The notes: generated by a model not told the origin, from the letters alone. DNA of 64,000 nucleotides from Gavia stellata (GCF_030936135.1 NC_082602.1:4898001-4962000); one strand, 5' to 3'; counted from the first letter of the stretch, positions 49,347 to 63,150 are shown. Numbers and translations are program-made.

Positions 49347-52300
49347 TCATCTTCTTTTCAGTCCATCTAAAATAACGGAATTATTAAACATCAGACTTCA
49401 CATTCTAAAAATAAACTGAGTTGGCTTAGCTTCTGGTACCACAGGTGGCATCAATACAAAAAATCAAAATGACCCTTTGAAATATATTTTGCTAAAGAGC
49501 ATCCAACAGATTTCAAGTGTTCTTGTCCAGGTAATACACTAGAAGTGTGCTTGAAAGAGTGCACAGCCAAAAGCTACTTGGGGGGGGGGGGGGGGGGGGA
49601 GGGTGTTGGAAATCAGCAGAATTTCCTTAAAAACTGTAGTATGTCATTTGTTCCTTCATATACTAGCTTCTCAAGGTGACACTACATATCTAATGAGAAC
49701 TTGAATGGTTTAATCACACTTAAATACCAGTCATTTAAGATCTTAAGAATATGTGATGCTATTAAAAAGTTATGATTTTTCCCTCACAGCATTTTAACTT
49801 ACATTCTTGCCAATTTAGTTAGGAGTTTTGGAGGTCTTTTCCACATGCAACTGTGTAAAGAATTGTTTCATACCGATTTGTTTTCCATTAAGGGATTTTT
49901 CAAGTATAATCACAGGCAAAATGTACCCTATGAAAGGAAGCAGAAGCTTCTAGCTCAAGTGATTTACACATTCTCCTGTCTATTGTGAGCAAGTCAGATG
50001 GTATTTTGTACTTTAAATTTTGATTGAACACCTTTATAAAGAACTTTTTATTCTTCATCTACAACTGGGGAAACTATGACAATATCCGTAATGTCGTATG
50101 GCAAGATCAATGCGAGCTGAACCTGCCTTCTAACAGGAGTTTATCAATCACCATGTTTAACACTCAGTTTATCAATCATCATGTTTCTTAACATTTCTGC
50201 ACTTGGCCATCTCCATGGCAGAGGTCATATTATTTTCTTGCCTCATGAAAACAAATGCAAAATATAAACAGCAGCATTTGTATAGCTGACCTAGGGGGAA
50301 TGTTCATGTAAAAAGACATGGTAGAACTATACAGTTTGAGTGTTTCCAGGACGTAACACTGAAGTTTTTAAAGATAATAAGAATTTTGTTGTTGGGGAGG
50401 GGGGTTTATGATTTACAGCAGCATTTCTGCCTAAATCCGATTGCTAATTTGAAGATAAAACATCTAACATAGTTACAAGTGTTTTCTTACCTTGGGGAGT
50501 CAATTCCACTGTCTCCTGTAATGCTGTGGTTTTCTGCCCCTTCTGAGTGTTTCTGCCCTGATATCACAGTGCATGCATGCTTAAAAAACAGATCTTTTTT
50601 TCCTAGGGGGTTTCTCATTTCTTTGGTCTGTGAGCCCAAAGCACAGCATGCCACTACTTCACCCATCTCATAGGTGAAGTTTTGCAAAGTGTTAGCATCT
50701 GCCTCAGCCTCATTAGTGTGGCAGAAATCTACTACACCTGAAGCCTTTGCCCATTCAGTAAGGCCAGTTTCTTCTTCCTTTCTGTGACCTCTCAGAAGAA
50801 TCTGACTGCACAAACAACTTTCTTCTGTGAAATCTGGTTTTGGATGCTCTTTTGAGCCATCTATTGATTCTGCAAAACTAGCACTTTCCTTACATCCATG
50901 CTCTCCAGAGTCATGTTTATTTACAGTTGTGTTATAAAGGGTGGGACAAGTATTAACCTTACGGTTTTTTAGGGACATAGCTGTCCCCAGCTTTTGCACA
51001 GTTTTACTCCAGTCTCTTGTACCTGAAAAAGCATGGCCAGGAGGCAGGTGACATGGTTCATTACCTTCAAAATTGTCATCCAGATATAACAAGTTACAGG
51101 TGTCACCATCATGTGCTTTTTGGTACAGAAGATGGCAGTTACCAGTAAATCCTTCACTTTCCGGCTTCATTGATAGGGGATGGCTGGCACAGTCATGTTT
51201 AAATGTAAGTTCACTCTTTTTATCAGTCTTTTGTCTGTATTTCACACTAATTTTTTTTTTATTGGGTGTATAATTTGAAAGATGGACATTTTTAAAATCA
51301 TTTGCTGTTTCATCTAATAACTCACATACAGTGTCAGCTTTGCACCTGCAATACTCGTCTTTCAGATGTAATGAAAATTTTGAATCTTCTTCGCATACAC
51401 CATTATCCTCAGTGTAGGAGTGAGGGGATTTTTTAATATCCCCAGGATTTTGTTTCACTGTTCTTCTGTAGATGTTGTCTTCAGAAATATTATTCTCCAG
51501 AAAGTGTTTACTTTTATTATCTGTTTGCAAAGTACTGCCTTGCGGATAACTGAAGCTTTCACTTAAACTGTCTTTCTTTAGTTGGAGGGAAGACCTATTA
51601 GCATGGAGTAGTTTGTTTTGCTTAGCTTTGTCAGCCTGCGTTTCAGCAGCCAGCTGTTCAGTTTCATAGTTAAAGGTTTTTGAGGAATCCAAGGACCGTG
51701 GCCTCTGTAAAGCTCTTTCTGGCTTTTGAGTCCCGGTCTTCAGCTGACAGTTAATAGTACCTTTGTACCCTTTCACATAAAAGTTGCGTCTCCATGACAG
51801 ACCCTGAAAAGGGTTCTTAATTTGTTTTTTATATATGACATGGGATTCCACTGCTACATCAGATGGCTGTTGGTTTCTGATAGGCAGTGACAAGTTCTCT
51901 TCCAGTTTCTCATTTTGGGATGTTCGCTCATGTATTTGAGATTTCCTGTTGCTTCTGCTTATCTGCTTCTCTTTCTTAGATTTGGTTTTCCTGGTGTGTT
52001 TTGCTGTTTTACTTTGTGTCTTTTGAATACAACCCTTTGAAAGATGGGTTTGCCTTGAAACTTCAGCTGAGGTACCCTTACTGATACATTTTTTCTGCTC
52101 CTCAAACTTCTGCATTAATATTGTGTGTTTAATCAAATTATCAACTGTAAGAGTAGGGTTAATACGCTTGATAATTTCATGTTCAATATCACGTGGAATA
52201 TTATCTAAGTCATCTTCATCCCTGACTGGCCATTCCTTGGGAGGAAACTGGGCTGAAAAAGTGGAGTACTCCTTCTTAGATTCTTCTTTTTTAGAAGCAC

Positions 52301-54861
52301 TTCTCCAGAAAAGGCCAAGGCCAAACTTCTTGCTTTTCAGTTTCTCTTTCACAGATGTCAGGGATTTGATGGTGTCCCGGGAATGGTTTTCAGCAGATGT
52401 GGAGATCCCTTGAGTTTGAATTGAAGGCTTCAATTCACTGCAGCCTTTCTTACCTCCTCCATTAGGTTCATGGTTCATTAGCTGCAGATGTCTTTGTTCA
52501 CAGAGCGTATTCTGGTCAGGGAAACAACGGCAGGATCTGTAACAGGATACTGCAGGAATGTTTTCTTTCACTAGGTCTGCACAGCACTCAATGTTCACCA
52601 GGTAAGTGACAGAAGGCGATGAACAGCAACAACTGTCCTCCAATGAGACCCTTCTACTGTCTTCCGTGGCATCATTTGTGATAAAGTATGTGTTGGGAGT
52701 CACGATGAAGTATCCTTCTCCCGTATGATAGATTTTTCTTTCTTTAATTAGAGTGCCAAGGATATTATATAAGATATTACGGGAGGGAACTGCAATGCCT
52801 ACAACAAAGATACAGATATTTCAAATCAGAGATAAGTTTTCAAATAAATGGGAGCTGGTCAAAAAATAACTTACACACAACAGATCTGGAAGCCACTGGA
52901 CATGAAATTCCCAATGTATTTAGTTCACGGGATTCCAAAAGAAGTTTGAAACTGACCTGGCAACTGAAGTTTGAGTAGGGCATACTCAATTTCAACATGA
53001 AAATGTCCAGTATCACCGGACAAAAAGCAGGATTATTTTTTTTAATACATCACCACTCTGCTGAGCTTCCAAAGCCAGCAATTGTTGTTGCACCCAGCTG
53101 TCCCCACCCACAGCCCTGGGCTCCTCCAGAACAGGGACAGCCCCACTCTGCAGTGGTGTCCACACATGCAGGGCAGCGAGGGCTGCCCCAAACCCTGGGG
53201 CCAGCACAGGCTGCAGCACTAAGTGAGGGAGAGCCTTTCTGGGCCAGCCTGGTGAGGGCAGCACGGAAACATCATCCAGCCGCGGGCTCTGGTAGGTGCA
53301 ATCCTGCCGGTGTCTTACAGATCAGCAAACCCTTTTTAACTCTGCCAAGGCCATTCCTCACTGATGAGGCAAGGTCACCCCTGAGGAAGAAGGTAAAGGC
53401 TAGATGCATTTCTGATTGTCACTGCAGCACCGCTGTGATGGAGCTTAGGATGTTCTCCTTTGAATAAGCAAGGATGTTCTCTTTGTGTCTGTCAGGATAT
53501 GATATTCATGAGAGAAACCTTCTGCCAGGTACAAACCAAACAATGTGTTGTTCAAAGCATTTCCCTCTTGGCAGGTTATTTAACAGTGGTTTTTATCACT
53601 CTCTCTGAAGCTTCTGGTATAATTTTGTCAGATGACAGTTGCTTACCTCACTGAGACTGATCTCAGCTACTGGTTTTCCCTCAGGTGTCACAGTCCCAGA
53701 GTCATTAGTCTAGTGACATCTGATCTACTGCCCCAGGCTTCTGCTGATCTGCCCACAGGAATGAAAACTTCCAACAAGATGAAAACATAGCAAGAAATAT
53801 GCTCTCTCCCTACAAACTTTGAGTGTCCTATTCCTGGCTGACCTAAAAATCTACCTGTGGTTGTCTCAGTGCACATACAGACCACATCACATTCCTGGCA
53901 GGGTTCTGGGCCAGTTTATGGGATTGGATTAAAATTTTTCGCACTAGTGAAAATGCCTACCACATCAACCTGTAACGTTTGCAGAGCTATAAGGTTAAGA
54001 AGACTCAAAAGAGGAAACTCAGTATCAAACAAAGCAACCTCCTGTAGAGGGCCATAATGAGCCTTTACAAAGTCTCACATGCACACGCACACTTCAATAT
54101 TGCAGATCTGAGGGAAATTGAAAATGCAGCGTTTAAGGGAAGTGGCTGCTACCCCATCAGAAGAGAAGGATTCAAGCTCATTTAGTGTAAGTAATTTGCT
54201 TTCAGGAAGGAAGGGGCTGGAATTTGAGCAACGAACCTGAATTTAAGGCAGTTGTATTTTTTGATAGCAAACACCAGATGTAGACTCCTACCCCGTCCCT
54301 TTGCCATCCAAGTCAGCTGTGTTCCTGTCTCTTAAAGGAGGACTCAAAGTCTTTGTGATCTGACACACAGTCTATTTTATGCTGTTCCATATCTGGCACC
54401 TAAATACCTCATCTATGCTTTCCCACCCTCTAGAAAGCGCATACTCTCAACAAGCTACTGCACTCAGTTCCCTCTTCTCAAAGAAGATTTATTAAAATCT
54501 GTAAGAAGGATTACATACAAAACAATGTTAGTCATGCTCACAGATTGATGAGGATAGTATGCACATTCATATTTTTATGCCTATTAATTTATATTCTTTC
54601 ATATTGCCAGCTTTGCTTGCAAAAATTCAGTGATCACTTGCCCAGTATCAGAAACTCAAGCTTCATGATACAGTCACTTTTAAACGGAAGGAGAAACGAA
54701 CACATTACCTGGATAATTTTTCACTAACTGCTCCGTTAAAGTTTCCTGTGTGACCATCACATGATCTGCGTTCATGTCTGATATAGTACGGCATATTCCT
54801 TCTGCCAGAGAAATGGAGTGTGACTGCGAGAGAGGATTCATGAGAACAGGGGTCACATCAC
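49347..54861 (-). CDS. STOX1: Storkhead-box protein STOX1, exons 2-4 (5' exon outside window)
   Basis: Exon 2 is 54709-54861, exon 3 is 50491-52798, and exon 4 is 49347 to 49395 (or to 49404; see findings). Exon 2 (MNPLSQSHSISLAEGICRTISDMN...LVKNYP) plus the start of exon 3 (ILYNILGTLIKERKIYHTGEGYFIV) form the winged-helix Storkhead DNA-binding domain. Downstream, exon 3 carries the family signatures FSAQFPPKEWPVRDEDDLDN, EHEIIKRINPTLTVDNLIKH and NPFQGLSWRRN. It then has a long polar, poorly conserved region, and closes with GAENHSITGDSGIDSP as in human. Exon 4 encodes NNSVILDGLKRR and then stops, about 20 residues before the human end. The large third exon and the phases agree with the human gene. 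Exon 1 (Ala/Arg-rich in human) was not found up to 64000. STOX1 is a nuclear transcription factor studied in placenta, brain and inner ear. Confidence 0.93.
49580..49599 (+). repeat. G20 homopolymer in STOX1 intron 3
   Basis: Twenty consecutive G on the plus strand, followed by AGGG. In the STOX1 transcript it is C20, about 175 bases upstream of the exon 4 acceptor. On the DNA it can form G-quadruplex or i-motif structures and will be hard to sequence accurately. Confidence 0.85.
50138..50186. repeat. Small tandem duplication in STOX1 intron 3
   Basis: A 21-mer starting AGTTTATCAATCA occurs at 50138-50158 and at 50166-50186 with one mismatch, a 28-base period. It is a local duplication between STOX1 exons 4 and 3. 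Confidence 0.8.
52799..54708. other. STOX1: STOX1 intron 2, nothing further recognised
   Basis: Intron between exons 3 and 2, with conventional GT and AG ends. A mildly GC-rich stretch at about 53080-53300 has open frames on both strands without a recognisable product or splice sites. Confidence 0.6.
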
Positions 54862-57800
54862 CTGAAGTCCAGAAGGAAGGAGAAAAAAAAAAAAAAATTG
54901 TTTCATTCAGTTTGAATGGAATAGTGTTTCATTTTTCCTATTATCTGTGACAGATTTTCAGTGAAAGTTTTTTGTGTTGCCTCAGAACAAGCTCCTTATC
55001 CTCAGCTAATTTTCTTTGGCAAATTACTCGGAAATATTTCTCAGAGAATGGAAATGGCTCTAGCACTTTTCAAGTGCCTTTGTAATGAAGGAAACAGAAG
55101 GTTACCTTAAGCACGTTAGTTTGTTTGGTATTAAATTCCAGCTTAAACCATCATTTAGCTTAATAAACAGGGACCTGAGAGAGAAAATTATGTCTGATGA
55201 CTGCTGACTTTTTAGATGACTGTTTACATATGAAACCATGCAGAATCTGTATTTCTCTAAGTAGCTAATGAAAAAGTCAACAGCCAATAATCTAAGTACA
55301 AAATCTTTCCACTGAGTCAGAACGCAGAGAAAAAAGGACCAGCAACAGGTTGCGTCCCTTGTCTAGCACACAAATTTGAACAGAAATGGTAAAAATGCCA
55401 TTTTTATAACCAGGCTTTAGAACTAGAGATTATCTACTAGACTAGGCAGAGGGCAAAAACTCTTGTTAGAGCTGCATGCATTTTTTAAGCTACATCACCA
55501 TCTCTCCTGGTGAGAGACAGTAATGTTGTCCCTGTTCTGCATGACAAAAGCAGAAGCTCGGAGGGGCTGAGAGCATGGCCCAGCTCCCCCAGTAACTCTG
55601 AAGCCCCAGCCCAGGGGGCTGAAAAGGGTCTTAGTTCTTCGCCTCAACTCCCCCGTCCATAAAACACAAAAATAAGTACTGCCCTCTCCCATTCGCAAAA
55701 TGGCAAGAGCAAGCCCAGCAAGTACTTCTGACACGGTACCAGCGAATGATGTAGGAAAACCTGAAATAAGTATTTTCCCTGAAAGCTGATGACAAAGCAC
55801 GAAGCAGGGACTCACCTGAGGTCTGTGCATACAATAAGACAATGAGCGCATACAGCTTCTCAGACAAAAAAAACCTCTTTCTTCTTTTGTTTAATTAGAC
55901 CGATAATCTGTTCCCACTACCTGGTGGTGTTCTGTGCTTCCCGGTTCCGTGTCGCACAGAAAGCCCCTGGGTATCCTCAGCTGCCAGAGCAGGCAGAAGA
56001 CAGCAGGGACTCCTGGTTACTTCACAAGGCAAAAACTAGTGTTAAACGCTAACAGTAATTTTCCTGCAAGTAAGAAGTGACATTTTCGATTACGTGATAT
56101 TCACGTTTAACTGAACTGCAATTGGATAGTCTGTTGGATGACTCTGTAACCCGATATTTATCCTTTAGGCAGAAAACTACAACACAAATATTTCTCTGAG
56201 CAAATGAATTAAGCAACAGCACTTTGAAGAGCTTGAATTGCTCTTGACCTTTGTTTTACAACTGCTGCTATGTTCAACAAAAAGCACTCAGAAAAACGTC
56301 CTGGCTTACAGTTTCCTCAGTGGTGTTGCTAGGATACTCCTTGCAGGTGCAGAAACCATTGCAAGCTTTCTTTTTGTATGGGAAAAGACCATCAGCATCC
56401 AGTAATAACTCTTGTGAATAGTTTGCTGTCTCAAGTCTCTGCTGTAGGCACACCATGCTGCTGCCAGTTTTACTATTTGTTCCTGCAGAGCACCAAACTG
56501 CTAAGGAGTAAACCACCAAAATTTATTCGTTATCTTTATTATTATTATCTTGCTATCATTGTCTGCATCTGTCTCTCAGCCTCAAAACCCATGTCTCCAT
56601 TCAGGGAATGCCCTTTCAGAATAATACTTAAAACAAAGCATTAAGCAAAAGCCAGCCTGATACTGAAGGAAAAAACCTAAACCACTAAAATCGTGTTCAA
56701 ACGCAATTCTGTTTAAAATGATTGTTGCAAATCAATAGTGCCAGAGTACACACATGCTAACAACGCAAATATTAGATAGCATTCCCTCCTGACTTCGGAA
56801 TAAAATCTGAAATAGTGAAAGCAAGAATTAGAACATGGGCAACATTGAAAAGCAATGTGGGAAAAGCCCAGGCAGCACCCTACAAGCATCTATCAATTTC
56901 TTATTAAAAACTTTGTTGAGTTACTTTCCATAGCTAAATAACTGTTGCAGTTGCACTTCAGACGTTCTCCCAAATTTTATATAAATACATAAAAGCTGCA
57001 TCCCTTAGATTTGCGCAGGAGCAGTCTTAACGATTTGTGCAAGCTATGTCTCACAGGCCTGATGCAAAATCACCAAAATGCCATGCTCGTTAAAGCTCTT
57101 CAGCATCCGTCCCTTCACAGCTCAAAAAAACCTGCAGAATCCCCTGCCCCCTTTTTTACTCTACATAAATCATCTGATGAGAATCATCTTACTCATTTCT
57201 TCATAGTTTTCATGAAGGACTTGCTTATGCCTATGTGCAAGGTACCTGTCAGCGGTCAAGGAACTCAGGCTAATCCTCTTGGTCGTTTAAATACAGCACA
57301 GTTCCCATTTCACGCTCCACAGCTCTTACAGAATCATGTTTACCAACGCCAATCTAGGCAGCTCGCCAGTACTCATGTGTTATTAGCCTTCAGTTTGGTT
57401 TACCTGTCTATTCAAACTCTGCTCATTACCCGGACACCTGAAATCCAAGAATACCCTTTTGGAGAACATATCGTATCGGTCACAATGTGGGGAAGTAATC
57501 TGTAATACAAGCATCGGGTAACAAAATTCAGCACACAGAAAAGCCTCTGGGTATTCTTGACTAGCACAAAGTGATTTTTTGTTCCATCTCTGTAATGTGA
57601 GCTTTACCATTTTTCACTGAGTTGTTTAACAATTGCGGAATTTTTGCATTTTCTGGCTCTAAGAAAAATTACGTACAAGATAAGTTTTATCTGGGTAAAA
57701 AACGGCTAGTTCTGGGGAACTGAGCAGAGAGGCGTTTTATTACAATAGCACTCAATTTACTTCTTAAAAGTTTGGGTAAACAATTTATATAACAATAAAG

Positions 57801-60800
57801 TTAACAGTAAATTAATTCCAGGAAAAAAACAAACAAATGTAAATCAAGAATAAACTCCCTTATACAATTCCACTTACATCTGTTGAGACAGTGAAGACAC
57901 AACATGTGGAAACAGAAGATTGACCTTTCTGTTTTGTAGCTGGGAAGATCTATCTTGGAATTGCTTTGTATGCTCTGTTGAGTTGAACATACGAAAGATC
58001 CCACAATCCTGTGCCTCTTTGCGTGAGAGCCCTGGTATGTTTGATGCACTTCACTTCTTGCAGAAAGGCACCAGAAAAGCCATAAGCAAGTGCAGTTCTG
58101 CTAGAACTGCAAGGCTTCTGCTTTTCTATAGACTAGAGCGCATTGTGGGCACATTTTATAGCAAAAATCACATTTTATAATTAAAGACAAAGAATTTTAA
58201 GGAACAAAATGTTAATAAGAACATCATAGAAAGTCGGGAACTGTAGCAAAACCACTTTTTGAACATTAACGGAGACTTTACAAGATGTTTCCTTATTAAA
58301 GAATAAAAGCTCTATATAGGTTCTAAAGACAGAGTTAAGATCAGTAAAACATTTTCAATTTTAAGTATATAACAGGGAAACTATTTTCGCATAATTATTG
58401 TGTACGAGATCCTCTTTTCAGAAACATCCTTTACTGAAGCAAAGAGTAAATAATTCAATTACATTAAAACTGTCAAATCTTGTAACACATTTAATCTGTT
58501 ACGGAAACAAAAAAAAGCTCTCAGGAACAGCAGACTTCTGTTGTTAGATTATTTTGTATAGCTCTCAAAGAGAGAAAAAAAATGGTTAAGCATCAGTTAA
58601 GGTCACTGACACTTCATCAGTTGATGCTAAAGAAGCAGCTAAAACCACATAAAAATGTCAGATTTCCATATCTACGGATTCCTACAAGAACAGACACTCC
58701 CAAGTCAGGACAATTAGGCAAACAATGTCCTCCATTTGGACTCAATTGCTGATTTTTACAAACAGAGGATGATGCCATGTAACTTGGAAAAAAACTCCAA
58801 AAACATAACACTAAAAACCCAAGCACTTTTTCTGCCTTCCCAACGCTCAGAAGTCTAGTCCCAACTGCATGTGTTATGAACTTTTAAAAATATGGCCTAT
58901 AAATGCTTTCTGAGGTTCCTAGCCAAGAGCCATTAAATTCTTACTCTAATCTTAGAGCTAATGGCAACCCACAGCCATCTTTTCTTTCATCAGCAATAAA
59001 AAAACCCCACAGGCAGGTATGGTGAAAACAAAGCAGGATGCAAGAAGAAAGGCAAGAGCTCTCTCCTGCAATCTCAGTTCAAGCCCCCAGATAGGAACAA
59101 GTTACACAGTAGACACCAACATGTTCAGTGTGGTACAGTTTTCCTTAAGCTGAGCGCAGTGGGAAAGTTTTTGCCATTGAAACATGTATCTCTGATTTTC
59201 AGAGAGATTAACACCTTCAACACTTACCAAGGCCACTGACATGTCCACTTAAATGCTCCAAGAACATCTTGAGAGCGGGTTTCAAGGTTCAAAGGTACTG
59301 ACCAAACACATGAGCAAGCATGCAGCTTCAAATAGACTGTTTAAAAGAAAACAGCACTTCTGCTTGCTTGAAGACAAGCAGGCAAGTTGTCCAGCAAAGA
59401 TCTGTGTTTCAGCTGCAACAGCTGGCAAAATAGCCAACAAGCAAAACCATAGAAACACATCTGCCTTTGGGGCACTCCTGCTGTTCACTGCATAACTGGC
59501 AGAGAAACTGAACTATGAGCAACTCAAGATAATTATTTTTCATATACTTTAGCATGCCGATAGCTTTTAAGTCAATTCATGTATGGCATTGAACATAACC
59601 AGCACAGCTGACAGCAAGGAGAATCATCTTTAACCATTTCAGCATTCAGTGTCAGGCTTGATCATAAAAAACAGATTGATTCAAAAGCTTCATTGCAGTG
59701 AGATAAAAATAATACAAAATGAAACAGTCCCAGGTAAGCTGCAAAACCGTCAGTGACTAGCCCATGGAGCCAAACAACAGAACAGGAACAAACAAGTCAC
59801 TGGCAACATGTCTGGATCTTTTAACTGTCTGCAGGTGCTGCCATCCACTGCTACAGGAATTTGACACAACCACATCTTTTCCACTTGGCCTTGTCTAAAA
59901 AAGCCTTTTTGCAACCCTGGCATTTCTCCACCGAAGCAGTTCTGCCTTTTCCTTGCTCCCAGCCCTGTCCTCTCTTCTGCAATAGATCTCAGACCATCCA
60001 AATAGCTCTTTAATGTTGAAACCTCTGTTCTAAGTAGAAAGTGTTACTGGGCGTTGGTTAGGTACTTACCTATCCAGTGAAAGACTTACTATGAAAACAC
60101 CATCACACAGTTGTGCATTCCTGTGCCTGTTCAGCTAAAGGTCAACTCCAACTGCTGTAATATTCCCAGGGCTGACTCCTTTGCCTGGAAATGTGCTGTC
60201 ACACAAAAGGTAGTCACAAAACGTAGTCACAAAATGTATACAGTATAAAGCTATGGTCATGGGAGTAAGATAGACCTATGGTCATGTCATGCCTCCCCTC
60301 CCCAGAATGGACCAAAATTCACTTCTTTGCACACTCCCTGGCTTCATCTCACATTTACCCCAGCCAAGGAAAGTCACACACTAGTCTTTCAGAGGAACAG
60401 CACCCACAGAGCTATTCAAAAGAGAACAGAGCCCTCCGCAGAGGGTTTCCAGCAAACCATGAATCAGGGGACACATGACAGCTATTATGTCCAACTCACT
60501 CCCAGGCAACACTTGGCCAAATCCCACCAACCGCAGAAGAAGCTGTCAGAGAGCTTGGTGCAGTTGGAGCTTCCGTCAGACCCAGGCCCCTGGCTTGCAA
60601 TGAGGACAGGAACCACCATCACATACTGAGGTGGAATGAAGCAGGCCTCAGATCTTGTTTCAGGATATATCCCACTGCAGGGAGGTTTCTTCATTCAGCT
60701 GAGAACAAAGATTTGATGGTATATGGGCAACTTCACAGCTGCCTGAGCAGCTCGTGATGTTGATGAATGTGCACAGCCTCTTTTCCTTCCACTCTCCCTA

Positions 60801-62390
60801 AATGGATATCCAACTTTGAAGGTGTTTCCTATGGTAGAAAGTAAGTTTCTGCACCCTTTCGTTGGGCTGGAATTTATGGCCCACAGAAGAAAAAAAAAAA
60901 AAAAGAACCCAAAATCCAGTTTAGAAATGAAAAGCAGCATCTTTACCACCACGAGGGGTCTCAGAGGAGTTGTTTGAACACTGCAGACTAGACAGCACTA
61001 GTTTGGACTTGAGGACCTTAGCCCACAGTTTCCCAATCTTTCTCCGTCGCTTTGGCACTATTAAACACCCTTTCCATGTTTCAGTTCATCTAAATTTCAG
61101 CCAAAAGGAGGTGATAGAAGACAAACAGAGCAACCAAGCACCTCCACTGTATTACAGAAGACTCAGTAAATATCTTTTCAAAAGCCGGTTTAGCAGAACC
61201 CTTACTGTGAAGATACTGAGTTGTTGGATCTCACAGACCAAGGTGAAGCCTCCAATGAAAATTATAGAGATCTGCAAGTGCTTGCGGGATGTTGAAAATG
61301 TCAGAGAACAATTTCAGGGTGAAAAATAAATGATGCAGTCCATGAAGTACCTAAGCAAGTGATCTGAATGACAAGCTAGCTTTGCTGCAATATTTTCTTG
61401 GTAACAAGCAAAATATTTCACAATTTCAACGGAGTTTTCAACCTTGGAAACTCAGCATATAGCTGGCCGTAGTCCACAAAAGAGAAATCCGGTATCCAGA
61501 AAAAAAAATTGCTACAAGACAAAAGATAAAGCTCGCTTTTTCTTTTTTAGAAAAGCAGAATAAAATTCACAGAGGTTCAGTTTATTTCAGTTTTTCAAAT
61601 AAACAGTGTTTCAGCTTTCAAAACAGACCGAGTTTGCTAAACAAACAGCAGTTGCAGTTTCAGTTGTTCCGTTGCCCAGAAATCCTTCTGCTTCAGCACA
61701 AATCAGGCTGCTTACAGAGAAGCTGTGCGCCACCAGTGAATCGAACATGGATTGCTGCTGATGCATCAATATAAGATAAAGCATACTAGGAAAAAAATTG
61801 TTTCACATCATATATTAATTATTCCCTGAGGGCTTAACTGTATTCTCACCAATGAGGTGAGATTTTGCTTGATTTTTTTTGTTGGATTTTGCATATTGAG
61901 CTTTCTGTGCGTTAGCAGTTTGATAGCACTGTGTGAGTCGCATTAATGATACACACTACTAGCATCTCTTTACTTCAGTTCTGTCAGGTGTGTTTTTATA
62001 AAACATAGTAAGGAATTGGCAGAGTGGCTCTGGATGTATGTTGTTTCAGAAATGCAGATACCTACATTTCGTTAACCCGATGTTTAAAAAAAACTAAAAC
62101 AGATAGCAAGAAAAATCTCGTGCAAGTACCACAGCAATTTTATCAGGTTAAAGAAAACGATGCCATTATCAACCTCAGTTTCTCTGCGCACGTCATGCTT
62201 TATTCTGCAAATTTTTAGCTCATGGACTGTATAATCAAAAGATCACTAAAGCTCTCTAAGTATGAAACTAGAAGCAAAGCTGTCTAAATAAAGCCACTTA
62301 CCTCTTTCTGCTGATACTTCTAATCAATTTTTATTTGGTCTTGAATGAAAGCAAGCCTTTTAACAAGGCTCCTCAGTATTGAGGAGGCTC
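54862..62390. other. STOX1: Part of STOX1 intron 1, no gene recognised
   Basis: About 7.5 kb upstream of STOX1 exon 2. No CpG island and no segment like the human STOX1 first exon was found, so exon 1 should lie beyond 64000. Short local duplications are present, for example GTAGTCACAAAA repeated near 60210-60235 and CTATGGTCATG repeated near 60250-60287. The longest open frame (57011-57505, plus) resembles nothing known. Confidence 0.55.
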
Positions 62391-62392
62391 AT

Positions 62393-62990
62393 ATTACTCA
62401 CACAGCAACAAAGGCCAAGAGCATCCTGGCCTGTATTAACAGGAGCAGAGCCAGTAGATCAAAGAAAATTATTATCTGCCTCTACTTGGTGTTTGTCAAA
62501 CCATGTCTGGCATGCTAAGTCTAGTTTTGGGCCCCCAATATAGAAAAGACATCTATAAATGGGCGCGAATTCAGCAGAGAGCCACCAAGATGGTCAGGGC
62601 TGGAACACTTGGCCTGTGAGCCAAGGCTGAGAGAATGGGTCTTGTTGAACCTGGAGAAGAAATAGCTTTGGGGGCACCTGACAGCAGCCGCTTGAGAAGA
62701 TGGAGCCAGGCTCTGCACAGCAGTGTATGGTAGGAGGATGAAAGATGACAGGCATCAGTTGGAATATGACAGGTTCAGACTGGCTATAAGGAAAACCTTT
62801 TTGCCTTTAAGGAGAGCGCAGAAGTGGAGCAGGTTGCCCAGAGAGGTTGTGCAGTCTCCAATCTTGGGAAGATTCCAAGTTGTGACTGGATAAAGCCCTG
62901 GTCAACCTGGTCTGACTCCATAGCTGACCCTACTTTGAGTAGGAGGTAGGATAGGCTCCCAGGAATAAAACAGTAGAGTCCAGTCATCTG
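62393..62990 (+). mobile_element. Old CR1 LINE fragment (3' end of ORF2 and 3' UTR)
   Basis: The plus strand shows diagnostic CR1 pieces in order: GAGCATCCTGGCCTGTAT, TTTTGGGCCCCC, GAACCTGGAGAAG, AGGTTCAGACTGGCTATAAG, GAGCAGGTTGCCCAGAGAGG, and CAACCTGGTCTGACTCCATA followed by GCTGACCCTACTTTGAG. Translated pieces such as ILACINRS and FWAPN match the C-terminus of the CR1 reverse transcriptase ORF2. It is 5'-truncated, as most CR1 copies are, with many substitutions and small gaps, so it is old and inactive. CR1 is the dominant LINE of birds, which supports the host assignment. End positions are approximate. Confidence 0.85.
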
Positions 62991-63150
62991 GTTTAGTTGG
63001 ATGCTGGTACCTGTGCCTCCCACAGCCACTCTCACCCCCCACTTCGACCACCCTGCTTTCTGTAACCAAATCCAACGGCACTTTTGACCTCCACTAGCTG
63101 TGAAGTTTTCTTGGGTTACACCAAGTTAAAGAAAAAATGTTACACTTACA

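Noticed and set aside
53013-53264. Mildly GC-rich open frames in STOX1 intron 2
   Set aside because: No splice sites in phase with exons 2 or 3 and no resemblance to STOX1 or other known proteins.
57011-57505. 164-codon open frame on the plus strand in STOX1 intron 1
   Set aside because: Longest unassigned frame in that intron, but a few frames this long are expected by chance in 64 kb on six frames. No recognisable motif, promoter or splice context.
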